Notes under the pieces: model-generated
What the model was told of the DNA's origin: nothing
Database searches by the model: none
Seen by the model: only the letters and a program-made list of their open reading frames with translations
Position numbers and translations under genes: made by a program
Assembly: GCA_022266195.1 (NCBI GenBank)
Contig: WHVY01000001.1
Span: forward strand, 19,964,001 to 20,028,000
Source: Tetranychus cinnabarinus
Taxonomy: Eukaryota > Arthropoda > Arachnida > Trombidiformes > Tetranychidae
Length of the DNA stretch: 64,000 nt
Direction of reading: 5' to 3'
Part shown: piece by piece, positions 49,899 to 61,603 of the stretch
Numbering within the stretch: the first letter of the stretch is position 1
Layout: every line of letters begins with the position of its first letter

Positions 49899-52800
49899 TT
49901 ATGTGCCTTTTGGATCGCATTTTGGACACTTAACCAAACCAGTGGCATTACATTGAGAACAGCGCAATGTAATCGAATCCGAAGTGAAATGATGAATCAA
50001 CGATTTCTTGGATCCATTACAGGTGTTGCACGGGATGAAGCGAGCATTGCCACAACAAGGGCAAACTTGAAAGTATCGAGCCGAAGCTGAGGCCGGAATC
50101 TTGTAGCTTTCCAAAATTTCCAACAATTTACCAGATTCGTTGAGCTTCTCAACCAGTTCAACGCCCTGCAAGACAATCAATGGAAACAAATTAATAAAAG
50201 CAACAATCAAAATCTCAACAAATTAAAAAGCAATGAAAATGTAAATGAAACATTTGTAAATCATTAATTGTTAGTCTTGACCCATCAACGAAAATCATTA
50301 CTTTGTTAACTGATTCCAATTGAAACAGGATCTTAATGTTATGCTCACAATTTATTGCCGGTAAAATGTTGTTTCACTGATACATCAATTAAAACAGGAC
50401 TCGGCTTATTATTTAAAGTTAATTTAACGTTGATAGAGTTCGATATTAATCAAGTTTAGTCATTAAGTAATCAGTTGATTTGATCAAGAGTTGTGAGCCA
50501 AAATAAAGCACAGTTTTTCAAGTTTTAGCCTCACAATTTATTATTATAACTGTATTTGTGCAAACTTTTTTCAACTCATTTCCAGTTTATTTTAAGTCAT
50601 TATATTTGTATAATAATAAGTAATAATAATATTATTAAGGTTTTTAAAAAAAGAAGCAAAAGTTGCCCATTTTTAGGTCACTTTGCTTTACATCAAGACA
50701 ACGTTCAGGCTAAACGTCCGTTTGGCTCAATTGATTTAATCTTTGATTTTTGGCTAATCAGTGTTAATCAATGTTAATAAAAATATGAATTTAAATTTTT
50801 GGGTGAAATGGAAATTAAGTTTATTAACATTTTTTAAATGGTCAACTTGGTAGGACTAAAGATGGTTAAAGTGAAACAATTTTAAGGTGAATTGGTTCAA
50901 CTTGGGCTTCAATTTAAAATGAAAATCTTTATTTTTCATCTAATGTAGCAATTAAGATTAAGGTAAACTTGATTGTGGTATTGATTTTCAATGTTGCCCA
51001 AGATTTCATTTTGTTCACTAGAAAATTTCTGGTCAAAAACTTGTTTATACTCTTTCATGAAATTGTGTTAATAGAGGTTAGGTGATTACATTGAATGGGT
51101 TTACTTGAGCAAAATTGTTCAACACTTAATTGATTTACAGGTGATTAGAGATGGAAGAGTTGAAAGACAACAAAAAAAATAAATGAAAAGGCAGAAAAAA
51201 TGTTGATTATTATGATGATCAATTGAAGATGAAAATGCACTAAAAATAGGCTCCATTGTGTGTAACATTTGATGGGAAAAGTGAATTGCTTAGGTTGAAA
51301 AGTTGGAGTCTTTGGCCTAACAAAATTTGCTGACTTTGAAATCATGACAATTTTAATAATGAAAAGATGAGAAAGAAGTGAAAAAATGTGAAAAATTTTA
51401 CGTGAAAAGGGTCGCATCGCATGGTAAACTTGATCCGGTCAGAGTCACTTGTTTAGGTTGAAAGATTGAAGTTTCTCTGCCTAACAAGATTCGACTGACT
51501 TCGAAAATTATGAAAATTTAAATTATGAAAATTAAGATGAAGAGCAAGAAGCTAAATGTTACGTGCGAAAAGGCTGATTATATGGTAAAGTTGATGCAGC
51601 CAGAGTCACTTGTTTAGGTTGGAGGATGGAACTTGCTTGGCCTGAGATTTATTTGGTGATGAAAAGTAGATTTAGATGAACATGAGTGCAACAAAATAAA
51701 AAGAGCAAAAAATGATAAAGCTCAAGATAAAAGGATGAAAAATTGTAATCAATGGTGCTTTTTTTGGACTCTAATACAAGCTGTCAGTTCTAATCAATCT
51801 TTCAGGTCAGTTTATTGATGAGTCAATTTCAAGTCATATATATCATCAATTTGTTAGCCTTTGCAGTCCATTATGTACAAAGTAATCAACTTCATCATCA
51901 ACATCAACATCTCATCAACAACAACAACAAAAAAAATTGATATAATCATCAACATGAAGTTAACATTTGTTACCTGTGTGACCTCAATTAACTGTAACGG
52001 CATCAAGGGCACACAATCAACTTCTCACTTTGATACCTTAAAATACTCATTATCGTCTGTACGTATCCTCATCAACCTTATCATCACCTTAATTTACTTT
52101 ATTGTTATATTCCATAAATATTACCTGAGAATAAAGTTGGAAAGTGGAAAGATGCGAATAAAGTTAAATTAAAATTATTAGACTAATTATGAGGTAAAGA
52201 AACAAAAAGATTGTAATAAATGGAAAAGGGTTAAACCGTTTCTCTCCTTTAAATGGGAAACAAAAGAATTGCCCAAATGTAATCAACTTTCATTATCAAT
52301 CTGGACAAACGAACGATTGTGAGTTTCATTTCAGTGAAAGGCTGTGAATCAGATGCAATTACAAGAGCAATTATTCAAATATGAACATTATGATCAAAGC
52401 AAATAAGATCAAGTCAACATTGATAAAACTATTTGATACACAAATGATGCCAACGATGCTCAAGATTATCATTGAAGCTTAAAATTGCAAGTTTAATCCA
52501 TTCCTTGAAACTGAAACATTTCAAATGTTGAATTGTATGCTTTAGAAGCATAAAAATTGCATTGATTTACAAGCGAAAAATGAACAATTTGTGACCGAAA
52601 AGCTCGAAAAGAAATGAAATGAAATCAATTATTGAAGCACTACCCGGTTGACGGTCACTTTTAGGTCAGTGAATCGATAGTCTTAATTTTTGATCAGACA
52701 AACTGCTTCTTTAAAGTGAAAAGTAGCAAAATTTAGAGTTAATTTAATATTCATTGAGAACGGCTACTCTTTAATGCCTGAACTTTCGTTTCACATCAGA

Positions 52801-55460
52801 TGGTTAATTTGTTCATTTTACTGTAAATATTATTGACAAAGTTGGGTAAAAACTTCAAGGGTCGAAAGGTACTCAAAACTGTTCATTTTCAATGGAAATT
52901 CTTTCGTTCTAATGAGAAATGTGTCATCAATTTGACTATTTGTGTGTCAACGAAATGAGCTGCTTTTTCATAGTTTTATGCATGCATGATTACAGTCAGG
53001 GTCAAGTGTTCAACACTGTGAAGTGTTTCAGTTTTAACCCGAAACTATTTAAAGACACTTAATTCTGCCAAATTAAGTGAAAAAAACTGCTCAAAACTCA
53101 GACGAATAAATTTCACTGCAAAACTGAAAGAAAAAGTTTCAAGATAAACTGAGCAGAAAACGGCAAATGCTTAAAATCCATCGATATTACAATTTGACAA
53201 CAAAAGCAATTTGATATTCAATAGTCGAATAAAATTTCTGAACATTTTTGAAAGCGAAGAGTGAGAATCAATCATCATAAACTATCATTAAATCATCAAA
53301 TTTTCTCGCTTGTTGATTGATCGATCAAAAATGATCAAAAGAACATCATTTCCATCAAATGGCGCTATTTGATAATCAAACAAGTTTCGATGGAAATGCC
53401 GCTATTTTCAACCAATAATCTTAAAAATCGAAACTTTGATCAACATGAAAATCTTCACTTAAAGTTAAGGAAATGCTTTTCAAAAGTAACAAGCGAATCA
53501 CAAAAATCTCGAGTTCTAACTGCAAGTTGCATTTCCGTCTAAAGTGTTTAAGATTATTGTTTAAAGAGCAATGTTTTTCATCAAAATAACCCAATAACTG
53601 ATTTTGAATGTCAAGTGCGCTAAAAGAGCAACACAACAAAAAGTATTTTTTTATTGAAAAACATCACTTTGCTGAGGTAAAAAGCGTTTACAGTAAAGTT
53701 GTAATTTCCGCCGTTAGTTTGTTACCTTTTTGGCCCTTGATTTTTCGGCCACAATACAATTCAATTCATTGTTTTGTTCAATTTTGTTTTGTCAAAATTT
53801 TGACCTTTTCCTATTCCACTCTCATCCAAGTAAAGCACTGATTTTACAATTAATTTTGCACTTCCTCATCATTGTTGTGTCGCTATAACGGTAACGGTAA
53901 AAATACATTTTCACTGGACTGTAAGCAAGTGAACAAGTAAAAAGGGAAACAATTTTTGTATTAATATTTATCAACTTTTTTCAACCATTAACCATACAAT
54001 TAAACAATGGCAACTTTTATTTTTTGTTTCGACAAGTTCAATATTGAGTTAAAGTGGTCATCTTTTGAGTTTCAGACCAACTTGATCGCCATCAATAATT
54101 GGATTCAATTTTCGATGCCATTGAAAGACGATTCGAATGGATACAGCAAAAAAATGAATTAATGGCTTCCTTTTCAATCAATAAAAATTTCACTTCAATT
54201 TTACTTCATTTACAATCAAATGTTGACCCAATTTTTTAAACATCGACAATCGCTATTATTAAATGCATAAATTGATACTCTAATTACGGGTAAACTTTTT
54301 GTTTCCCAAATTTACATGATAATTTAACCGAAAACTTGGAATCGAATCGAAAACTGACAGAAAACTTAAATTTAACTCTTTAACCTTTTTGTTAAACCCT
54401 CAACACTTTATTATGTGTTGTATTGATAAAGGAGTGTTTCATTTGCAATTTATTACAAAATATAATTTGTTCATTTCTTGAGGCTATCTTCAGGTTTCCA
54501 TTAATTTTTTCATGTTTTTCTTGTTCGATGGTTTCATCCTGATTGTAATGCACATCTCAACGAGTCTATTGAATGTCAAGACTTTCACAGAGTCAGTGTA
54601 AAAGCTGCTCATCGATTATTATCCATTGATTATTGAATTGCAAGAAAAACGAAACACTATTTGAATTGTTTCAAAGAAGTCATTTTGTTTCAAAACTCAA
54701 CGAATTAAAATGTAATAAAATCTAGGCTTGAACGAGATTAAGTGACAACCAACTTACCCCTAAATATTTACCTTCAACAAATAGTGAAGGTATCCTAAGT
54801 TGGCCCAGTCTTTCGATAAGCTCATCTCTAAAGTCTCCGTTTATATAAACATCACGTTCTTCGTACATGATTAAATTTTGGTACAAAATGTTGCGCATAA
54901 CTCGACAATTTTCAAAGGTTGACCGAACAATTCCCAATGTCGTTGAGTAAAGGACGCATTTGTTTTTCTCCTCTTTTTGGTAGTTTCGAGTTTTCGTTTC
55001 CTGTGTCAAAGAAAAAATGGAAATATTGAGATCGAAACAAATCTCGGACACAAAACATCAAAATCCATGAGAAAATTGGCTGAAAACTTTGACAGAAGCT
55101 GTGACAAAAAATCTAACAGAAAGGTTCAAGTTTCTAGACGATAGACTGTCAGACTTTTCAAAGTAAACTGAGTATGATCAAAATTGAACGAGTTTCAAAC
55201 TTAATCCGACTTTTTTGGAATTGAAACTTGACATTGACCGTTCTATTGATAAAACTCACCAAATTAGTGATAATCTCGTAGTAACTTTGGATACTTTGAC
55301 GGACACAATGTTTAATTCCTCTAACACTCCCGGAAGGTCCTTTAATTGTTACACCGGTTAACGGATTATTTTCAGAAAAACCTTCATCTTCTGACTCTAT
55401 TGTTGGTGAACTTGAAGTATTGTTTGATGATGGACCATTGATATGGATTAGCGTAATCAT
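49899..55460 (-). CDS. Glutaredoxin domain-containing cysteine-rich protein (GRXCR-like)
   Basis: Three exons (55460-55260, 55000-54758, 50165-49899), all phase 0, give 236 aa. Exon 1 has SEDEGFSENNPLTGVTIKGP, then GSVRGIKHCVRQSIQSYYE. Exon 2 is a glutaredoxin-like fold: KCVLYSTTLGIVRSTFENC, then MYEERDVYING, then LRIPSLFVEGKYLG. Exon 3 completes it (GVELVEKLNESGKL). It ends in four CxxC pairs (CPCCGNARFIPC, CNTC, CSQC..TGLVKC, CPKC), the zinc-binding tail of GRXCR1/GRXCR2. The usual CPYC redox motif is absent, so reductase activity is doubtful. Vertebrate GRXCR proteins organise actin in hair-cell stereocilia, and arthropod relatives affect actin-rich cell projections. The 4.6-kb second intron is unusually long for this window. 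Confidence 0.9.
50166..54757 (-). other. 4.6-kb intron 2 of the GRXCR-like gene
   Basis: AT-rich intronic DNA holding the ~162-base degenerate tandem repeat at 51285-51665. No nested gene can be supported; frames at 50556, 51861 and 53421-53841 have no recognisable content. Confidence 0.5.
51285..51665. repeat. Degenerate tandem repeat, unit about 162 bases
   Basis: The anchor TTAGGTTG recurs near 51290, 51453 and 51614. Each is followed by a GGAGTCT/GAAGTTT and GCCTAACAA-type block and then by TACGTGAAAAGG/TACGTGCGAAAAGG. The copies are joined by GGTCAGAGTCACTTGTTTAG or a close variant. There are two full copies plus a partial third, with clear divergence. Confidence 0.75.
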
Positions 55461-56248
55461 TGTTGTTACACAAAAGTAAAATTATCAAGTAAAAAGATCT
55501 CAAACAGAAATCACAAAGCACTGAACAGCAAAAGATCGACACTGAAATATGAGTGTTGAATGATTGAAACACAATTGTAATCCAAAGAGCAAATAAATTA
55601 GAAACAATTTTTAATCGACTTTACATTCAAATATTTGGTTAATGTTTAAATACTCTCACATTATTAAAATATAAATCAATTGAAGGTATTAACGGTAAAA
55701 AATATTTAACTTAAAAACTCAACCAACTCATGTTTTAAGAAAGCTTAGCACAAGTGAACTGACATCTCATTTTTTTCAACTTACATCACAACACGTTTTG
55801 CGCCTTGAATTTGGTTAACTTTTTGGCTCCATCTGATGGCGACGGCGAAACAAATAAAAATGTGATTTGATTCGTTTTTTAGAGTAAGTTTTTCTGCTAC
55901 ACACGGGCAATTGTAAAGTCTGAGAATTGAACTAATTTGCATTCTGATTTTCGTTGCATGAGATTCTGGAATACTGATGTCTATTGACTTATAATTTATA
56001 CATAATATTGATATTTCCATGAGAAGCTTTACAGCTTGCGCGGATAGAGTGGCATAGTTTTACTCATTTCTGATGAATGATCAAAATTTTAAATTACCAG
56101 TTTTTAGGAAACATTGAATTATCGATTACAAATCGTTCGCGATCAGCACATTGAAAACAGAATAAAAGAAATCGGTGCATACAATCCATTGACATTAGTA
56201 TTTCTTGATTTCCGAATCAGTCGAAAATCCAAATAGAATTGGAATCGT
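55461..56248. other. Upstream region of the GRXCR-like gene
   Basis: About 800 bases, expected to hold the GRXCR promoter. A 79-codon minus-strand frame (55781-56020) starts with ATG but has no recognisable domain. A 19-base stretch (55821-55839) recurs inverted at 61103-61121. Confidence 0.35.
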
Positions 56249-56460
56249 TCAATCACCAAAATTGTAATTGAACAATTCTCCTTGACCGAAATTGCGGAAA
56301 TTATAAAGTAAAATATCGCAAGTCGCTAATCCATAACAATTTCCATCTTTAAAATGTTCATATACACTGAGTCTGTGACCACTATACAGTATTTTTGATG
56401 TAGGGACGATTTTAGCTATCGGATATTTATGCAAATATGACTTCTCATTTAATTTATTAG
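56249..56460 (-). other. Orphan candidate exon
   Basis: After an acceptor (TTTACAG, ending 56461) a frame of about 70 residues reads KYPIAKIVPTSKILYSGHRL, then SVYEHFKDGNCYGLATCDIL, then a stop. Codon choice and residue mix (Gly, Cys, His, Tyr) look protein-like, not like translated spacer. No upstream partner exon is visible before the transposon fragments. I do not recognise the family. It may be the 3' exon of a broken gene. Confidence 0.3.
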
Positions 56461-56956
56461 CTGTAAAGTAATTTTGGTGAGACTTTTGTTGTCATGGTTT
56501 AGCATAATTTATCAAATTAATAAAGCAAGAATGGTTAATTGGCTGTGGTGAAAGCTAACCTCGAGTTCGTGAATATTTAGGATTGATAAATACAATATTT
56601 GCCAGTGTTTAGTCATAAGTTAAGAGACACCACAGCTTGAAAATAAACCGCTTGATGTCAAAATTCAACAAAATTTACCGTTGGTCTACGAAAATTTTGT
56701 GCTTCGTTACTTAAGACTTAGCAACATGACTCGTGAATTGTGTTTAGCACACAAAATTGTTAATCAAAACATATCTTTAATGTACCTAATGCTAAGCTCA
56801 TCAGGAACTCACACTTTCATCTAAAAAATCATGAACGTCGAAGCTCAGAGAAATTCATATACTGAGCACAAAAAAGGCCATTTTTCAAACCATTTGGCAT
56901 AGTGACCGATTTCAAGCCAGAGAAAATGATGCGAAATAATGAAAAGTGTGATAATT

Positions 56957-57175
56957 TCAGCAGTGGGGTGAGCACTTGTTCAAGATGGAGACTTTTGCAA
57001 TCTGGATCGTTGACTGCTTTTCGTTTCTAGTACAGCAAGGTTTTAAACCTTTTATGCCAACAAGACCGTGCTGGACTACAGCAGTTGCTAACGTATCTCG
57101 AAAAGTATGCAAGGTCTGATATGTTGTGGAACAATGCCGGTGAATTATTGGCAGCAGTTTATAAAGGGTGTTCAT
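56957..57175 (-). mobile_element. Decayed Tc1-like transposase fragment
   Basis: A 72-residue frame contains FRDTLATAVVQHGLVGIKGL, then KPCCTRNEKQSTIQIAKVSI. It fits the Tc1-family pattern GL.G....KP.....N...R..FAK.H between the helix-turn-helix and the catalytic domain. Stops interrupt the frame where the DDE region should begin. Identification rests on this one motif. Confidence 0.4.
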
Positions 57176-57313
57176 TCAAGTTTGTCATAAAGCATAAAAG
57201 CTAAATGAGCATTATTGGTTATACAGTAGATAACAAGCATTAGATAGAGAAAAACAAAGATCAACACCATCTATCGAAATTGATGAAAATTAAATTAAAT
57301 TTAATAAACTAAA

Positions 57314-57835
57314 TTACGATAAATCAGAGAAATGGCTTCCATCATTATCTTTACATAATTGAAGCCTCTTCGCGAAATTTTTAACAACTTTAGGTAAAAC
57401 AGTTCGATCAATTTTATCAATCTCTTCTTTGATAAACAACTTCAATTGACTTTCACTTTTAGGACTCCGTCTTTTAGCGTGTGCATCAAGAAAGCCGCAT
57501 AAATAAAAATCCAACGAATTCAGATCAGGCGAGCTTGTAGGCAATTGTATAGTCGCATTTCTACTTATTATCTTGTTACCAAAATAAACTCTTGATAATT
57601 CTATTGTCTGATCAGTGCGATGTGGTGTGGCCCTGTCCTGTTGAATCCAAAATTGATCTATGTTAGCATATTTTCGTGGTCTCACTACTTTACTTCTTTC
57701 TTTTCTTCAAACCGAAGCAGTTCATCAAATCTTTTTATTACCCGTCGAACAAATCGTTGGCTAATTGTTAGATTGATTTGATCTTGAACCAGAGAAATAA
57801 CATGGCTTAACAAATTTGTCACATTTGGAATTGAT
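57314..57835 (-). mobile_element. Broken mariner/Tc1-superfamily transposase
   Basis: 57314-57685 encodes FWIQQDRATPHRTDQTIELS, then PTSSPDLNSLDFYLCGFLDA. This is the second catalytic Asp block (QQD.A..H) and the PRSPDLNPLDF..WG motif of an arthropod DD-type transposase. Upstream, in another frame (57690-57835), lies a helix-turn-helix piece with TISQRFVRRVIKRFDELLRF. A TAG and a frameshift separate the two parts. The segment between them, including the first catalytic Asp, is deleted. No terminal inverted repeats were found. It is non-functional. Confidence 0.8.
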
Positions 57836-58002
57836 AATTCATAACGATAGTATGAAATTAAAGTTAATTAAAGTACAGCCATTCCAGTCCACGAACAAAT
57901 AACTGTTAGTACAGAATTTGTCCGAAATAGTGTAAACAAATTCAGAACAGAAATAATGAAAACAATTTTTACAGTGTTCCATATATGGATTGCAAAATGT
58001 AT

Positions 58003-58212
58003 TCATGATGATAATTTTATTGAATATATATTTACAACGCAGTTAATAACCCAATCACCTTTATCAACTTTAACGCTTGCAAATGGTGGGAACTTCTCGC
58101 CTGCAACTTTATCCACGATCTCGAGAGATTTTGCTTGCTTTTTAACATGAATTCTAACACCATCTTGACGATCAGGTCCTCCATCAGTTCTGATGTACAT
58201 GAAACAAGACAT
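58003..58212 (-). other. Orphan candidate exon or small gene
   Basis: ATG at 58212 opens 69 codons: MSCFMYIRTDGGPDRQDGVR, then IHVKKQAKSLEIVDKVAGEK, then FPPFASVKVDKGDWVINC and a stop. The frame also runs up to a good acceptor (GAATCCCAG), and TT|GTAAAT near 58033 could be a donor. It could therefore be an internal or first exon of a longer gene. The residue mix is convincingly protein-like. No family is recognised. Confidence 0.35.
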
Positions 58213-58739
58213 GGCAAATTTAAACTTAAACTGGGATTCAACAGAAAGATAAACTAATGACACAAGCTAATGATAATCAACACAATATCCTCATAAAGCT
58301 TATTCGTTCTTGTCAAACGGAAATAGACTACCCTAACGCCATCTAACTGCGTAATAGAGAAAATGAATTATTGTTAAATTTAAATATTTATTATTATTAT
58401 TATGATTAATTTGTCAAATTTCATTATGACAGTACTGCAAGCGATTGACAACGGAAATACGCACTTTCTCACGATTTCTCAATATTTTTTGCTAGACATA
58501 GAACTAAAATTGGTAAAGCGCAAATTGAGCTTCAAAAAGAGCGCATTTTTGTGTGAGCGTTGTTATGGAGTGTATTCGTGACTAATTCTCAATTTTTTAA
58601 TTGTCTTTCAATTATCTGTGCAAAGTTTTTAATATCAATTTTATCCAGTTTAACTGTCAAATATGACTCGAACTCAGCCTAAGCTAAGTACGAACCAACA
58701 TTCAATATATCATAATCAGTATACAATACTTCCTTGCAG

Positions 58740-59327
58740 GTGAACCAAACCAAGAAAAAACGCAAAATTTTCGAAAAAGCTGTTGATTTTGTTGATTACA
58801 TCATTGAAGATTGCTATAAATATCCGTGTAAGATGGACCATTGTACCATTATTGGCAAAAAATTACATTTTACTGTTAAATTATATCCACATTATGAAAT
58901 TTCAGAGCATTTGGATCTATTTGGGGTCGATGTACCGGTGGGACCAACAAAACCAGGAATCCCTTTTTACACATCATTTTCTGTTGATGAGAACCTTTTA
59001 ATACGGCATATTACGCATGTTCTATCGCCATAATTGCGCCGATCACCACAGTTCGAGAAATCGTAGATCAGTGTGGCGTCTGTGCGTATTGAAAAGTGAC
59101 TTTGAATTCATTAGATGAATAAGTAGATTCAGAAATCCATTCTGATGCAAATGAAGACCTAGCTTCAGAATCAACTTAAGATCCAGATGTAAGTAGCATC
59201 TAGCTTAAATTTCAATTCATCCATTTACATTTCCACTTTTTCTTGCAGCCGACAAATAACTCGTCCCTGGCCTCAGCTCGCAAACCGAATTGGAATACCG
59301 AATGCAATTGTAAATGCAAATCCGAAA
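58740..59327 (+). pseudogene. Broken multi-exon gene, possibly ML/NPC2-like, with CxCxC end
   Basis: After an acceptor (CTTCCTTGCAG, ending 58739) a 98-codon frame contains VDYIIEDCYKYPCK, then GKKLHFTVKLYPHYEISEHL, then DLFGVDVPVGPTKP, ending in TAA. The C...PC.....G....F.V...P order weakly recalls an ML (NPC2-type) lipid-binding domain. Downstream an acidic frame (SEIHSDANEDLASES) has an internal TAA and ends at a good donor (GAT|GTAAGT, 59189). After an acceptor ending 59248, 59249-59327 reads SLASARKPNWNTECNCKCKS and has its own donor. In-phase splice sites with broken frames suggest a decayed gene. The family assignment is weak. Confidence 0.35.
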
Positions 59328-61603
59328 GTAAGTTTTGACAGCATTTCTATTGAGTTAAATATTTGTTTGGTAAGACTCAAATTTTTATCAATACTTATTC
59401 CCATTATGAATAAATCTTTTCATTTAAGCAATTATATTTTCAGAACTACAAGATTATTTCTTTCGAAATTTATTTATGAATTATTCTTGAAATTTTGTTG
59501 ATGAAAATTAAATATTTCCACAACTTTTGCTAAGTTATTGTCATTAACAAAATTCATTTGTTATAATAGTTCAAATAATGAATCTATGGTATGCAAATGC
59601 TTTTAACTTTGACTTTGACTAAACTTTCCCACTAGTGGCCACCACTTTTCCACCATAAGAAAATGGTTGTAAGAGAAAACAAAGAGAGAGTGCAGAAAAT
59701 ATATTGAAAAAGAAAGAAGATAGGAGAAAAAAAGAGAAGAGAGAGAATTTGTGTTTCTTTACACTTGAATTGTAAATGAAAAATTTAACTATGAGTTGCA
59801 TTGAGTTCATTTTCGATAATTATTCGGTAGTGAGCAAGTTATCACAACACGTTCCCAAACTGGTCAAAATTGTTACCAAAGCTTTCGCAATAAAGGGCAA
59901 GCAAAAAATCAAAAAGTAATTGTGAATTGTTCAATTCAAAACCTTCAACTTCAAAGTCATCACCAATTTATGAAGACTCTCAGTTTAGACTGTGTGAATC
60001 GCTGAAACTGATCCTCCATCATCACAATCATCATCATCATCATCGTCTTCATCAACAAATTGTGCATCGGACGAAAAGGATAAATATGTTTGCTGGAACT
60101 GTTCAAAATCAAATGACATAAAAAAATAGAGACATATGAATAAAAAACAATCGGAATTTTATAAGACATCAAACGGTGCCATGCTACCCTGTTCTACCTG
60201 AACCCTGTATGCCGTTATTCAAGGTTTTAAATGTGCTTCGAGTTGCCTAAGTCATCATTGAGGGTAGAGAAAAAACAAAATAATCACTGAACAAAGCTAT
60301 TGATATTTGGCCTGAAATTTACAGTAAAACATACCATAAAAACATTTGAAATGATCAATTGATATTTCACCCTATTCCAAACCCAAATCTATTGCAAACT
60401 ACTGACGAGTATGGATCTGATAATGATCCTTTGGTAATTAGACTTTTTTTGTAATTCAGTATCAATGTTTTATTAATAAATTATGATTTGGTAAAGTACA
60501 ATAGTTGTTTTCTTTATTTGTCATCACTTTTTCCATGTTATTTCAGCAAATATATGTCGCAACAAAAAACCGATTCATGATCAGCGTGTTGGGTTACATG
60601 CTTTTTCTACGTACAAATTCAAGTCATTATCTCGAGAAAGGCTTTGAATATCAAAAAAGGGTTTACACTATGTTTGTAATGCTATTTTTCACTTGAAAAA
60701 TTCACTTTCAAAAAAATCTATTTCCAATCATTTTGCCCTATTCTTGCAGTCCTCACCCTCAAGATCGATTTTCTGATAATAGAATAAGAAATATTCCTAA
60801 AAAATTTTATCATCCATTTATCCCGTTATAAACGTTCAAAAATTCACAAGCCTACGTGCGAAATCTTCGAACTCCGAGCAAAGTTTTTCTTTCTTTGATT
60901 ATTAATAATTTATCAATCAGGAAAAATGATCTGAAAAGTCGAGAGCTAATTGTCAGGCGGTGCATTTAAATAATTTTGCGTTTTCATAATTTAAACTTGT
61001 AAATGAAACAGTTTTGATCAAATTGTAATGCTCTACCAGGAAGGATTGATATCATTATTCAAATAAACTTGAATAAAGGTCATTAAATTGATTGCTGTTA
61101 AACCATCAGATGGAGCCAAAACATTACCAATGCTAAAGCAAATTGTAATGTAACATACAAAAATGTAAGATTTGAGGTGATTTGCGCAAATCTGCCAGAA
61201 ACATGGTTATTCAAGTGTACATTCACAGAGTTCAAGTTTTCAGTTCAGTATTTGGTAACAATACTGTCAATACTGTTACTTGATTCAATATTAATTTGTT
61301 TAAATAAGTTTCCAACAATTCACAGTGCCTATCAATAACCATGGAACTATCAGCAACATCAACATTTCCCAAATCACCAAATTCACCATCAACAACATCA
61401 TCAGCTTCATCACCTTTATCATCTTTATCACTTTCACCATTTCCATTATCTTCATCAACTTCATCAAACTCATCAATCTCATCAAGCTCATCTTTATCAT
61501 TCTTCTCATTATACTTATTGATTTTGTTCTGAATAAGTCAAGAAATAAGTGAAAACAAGGAAAAGGCATAGAAATAAGTTGACTGTGTTATTGAAGACCA
61601 AAG
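59328..61603. other. Spacer and 5' UTR region of the GABA-B-like receptor gene
   Basis: AT-rich. A CAT/ATC run lies at 60016-60055, and an imperfect TCA/ATC array at 61330-61505 leaves several frames open at once. No gene other than the downstream receptor is supported. Confidence 0.45.
61330..61505. repeat. Imperfect TCA trinucleotide array
   Basis: About 175 bases dominated by TCA/TCT/TTT triplets (ATCATCAGCTTCATCACC style). It keeps both strands open in several frames. It lies just before the receptor start codon and may be in its 5' UTR. Confidence 0.7.

Noticed and set aside
49797..50090. 97-codon plus-strand frame
   Set aside because: It is antisense to the zinc-tail exon of the GRXCR-like gene, and its openness is a shadow of that coding exon.
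55781..56020. 79-codon ATG-started minus-strand frame upstream of GRXCR
   Set aside because: Some protein-like stretches (LYNCPCVAEKLTLKNES), but no recognisable domain, partner exon or regulatory context. Left as unassigned.
57222..57885. TACAGTAG and TACAGCC near the edges of the mariner-like relic as possible terminal repeats
   Set aside because: They are in direct, not inverted, orientation and share only the first five bases, so no terminal inverted repeat can be claimed.
61300..61569. Overlapping frames on both strands rich in Met/Leu, Ile/Thr or Ser
   Set aside because: An imperfect TCA trinucleotide array keeps all these frames open, and none has non-repetitive content.
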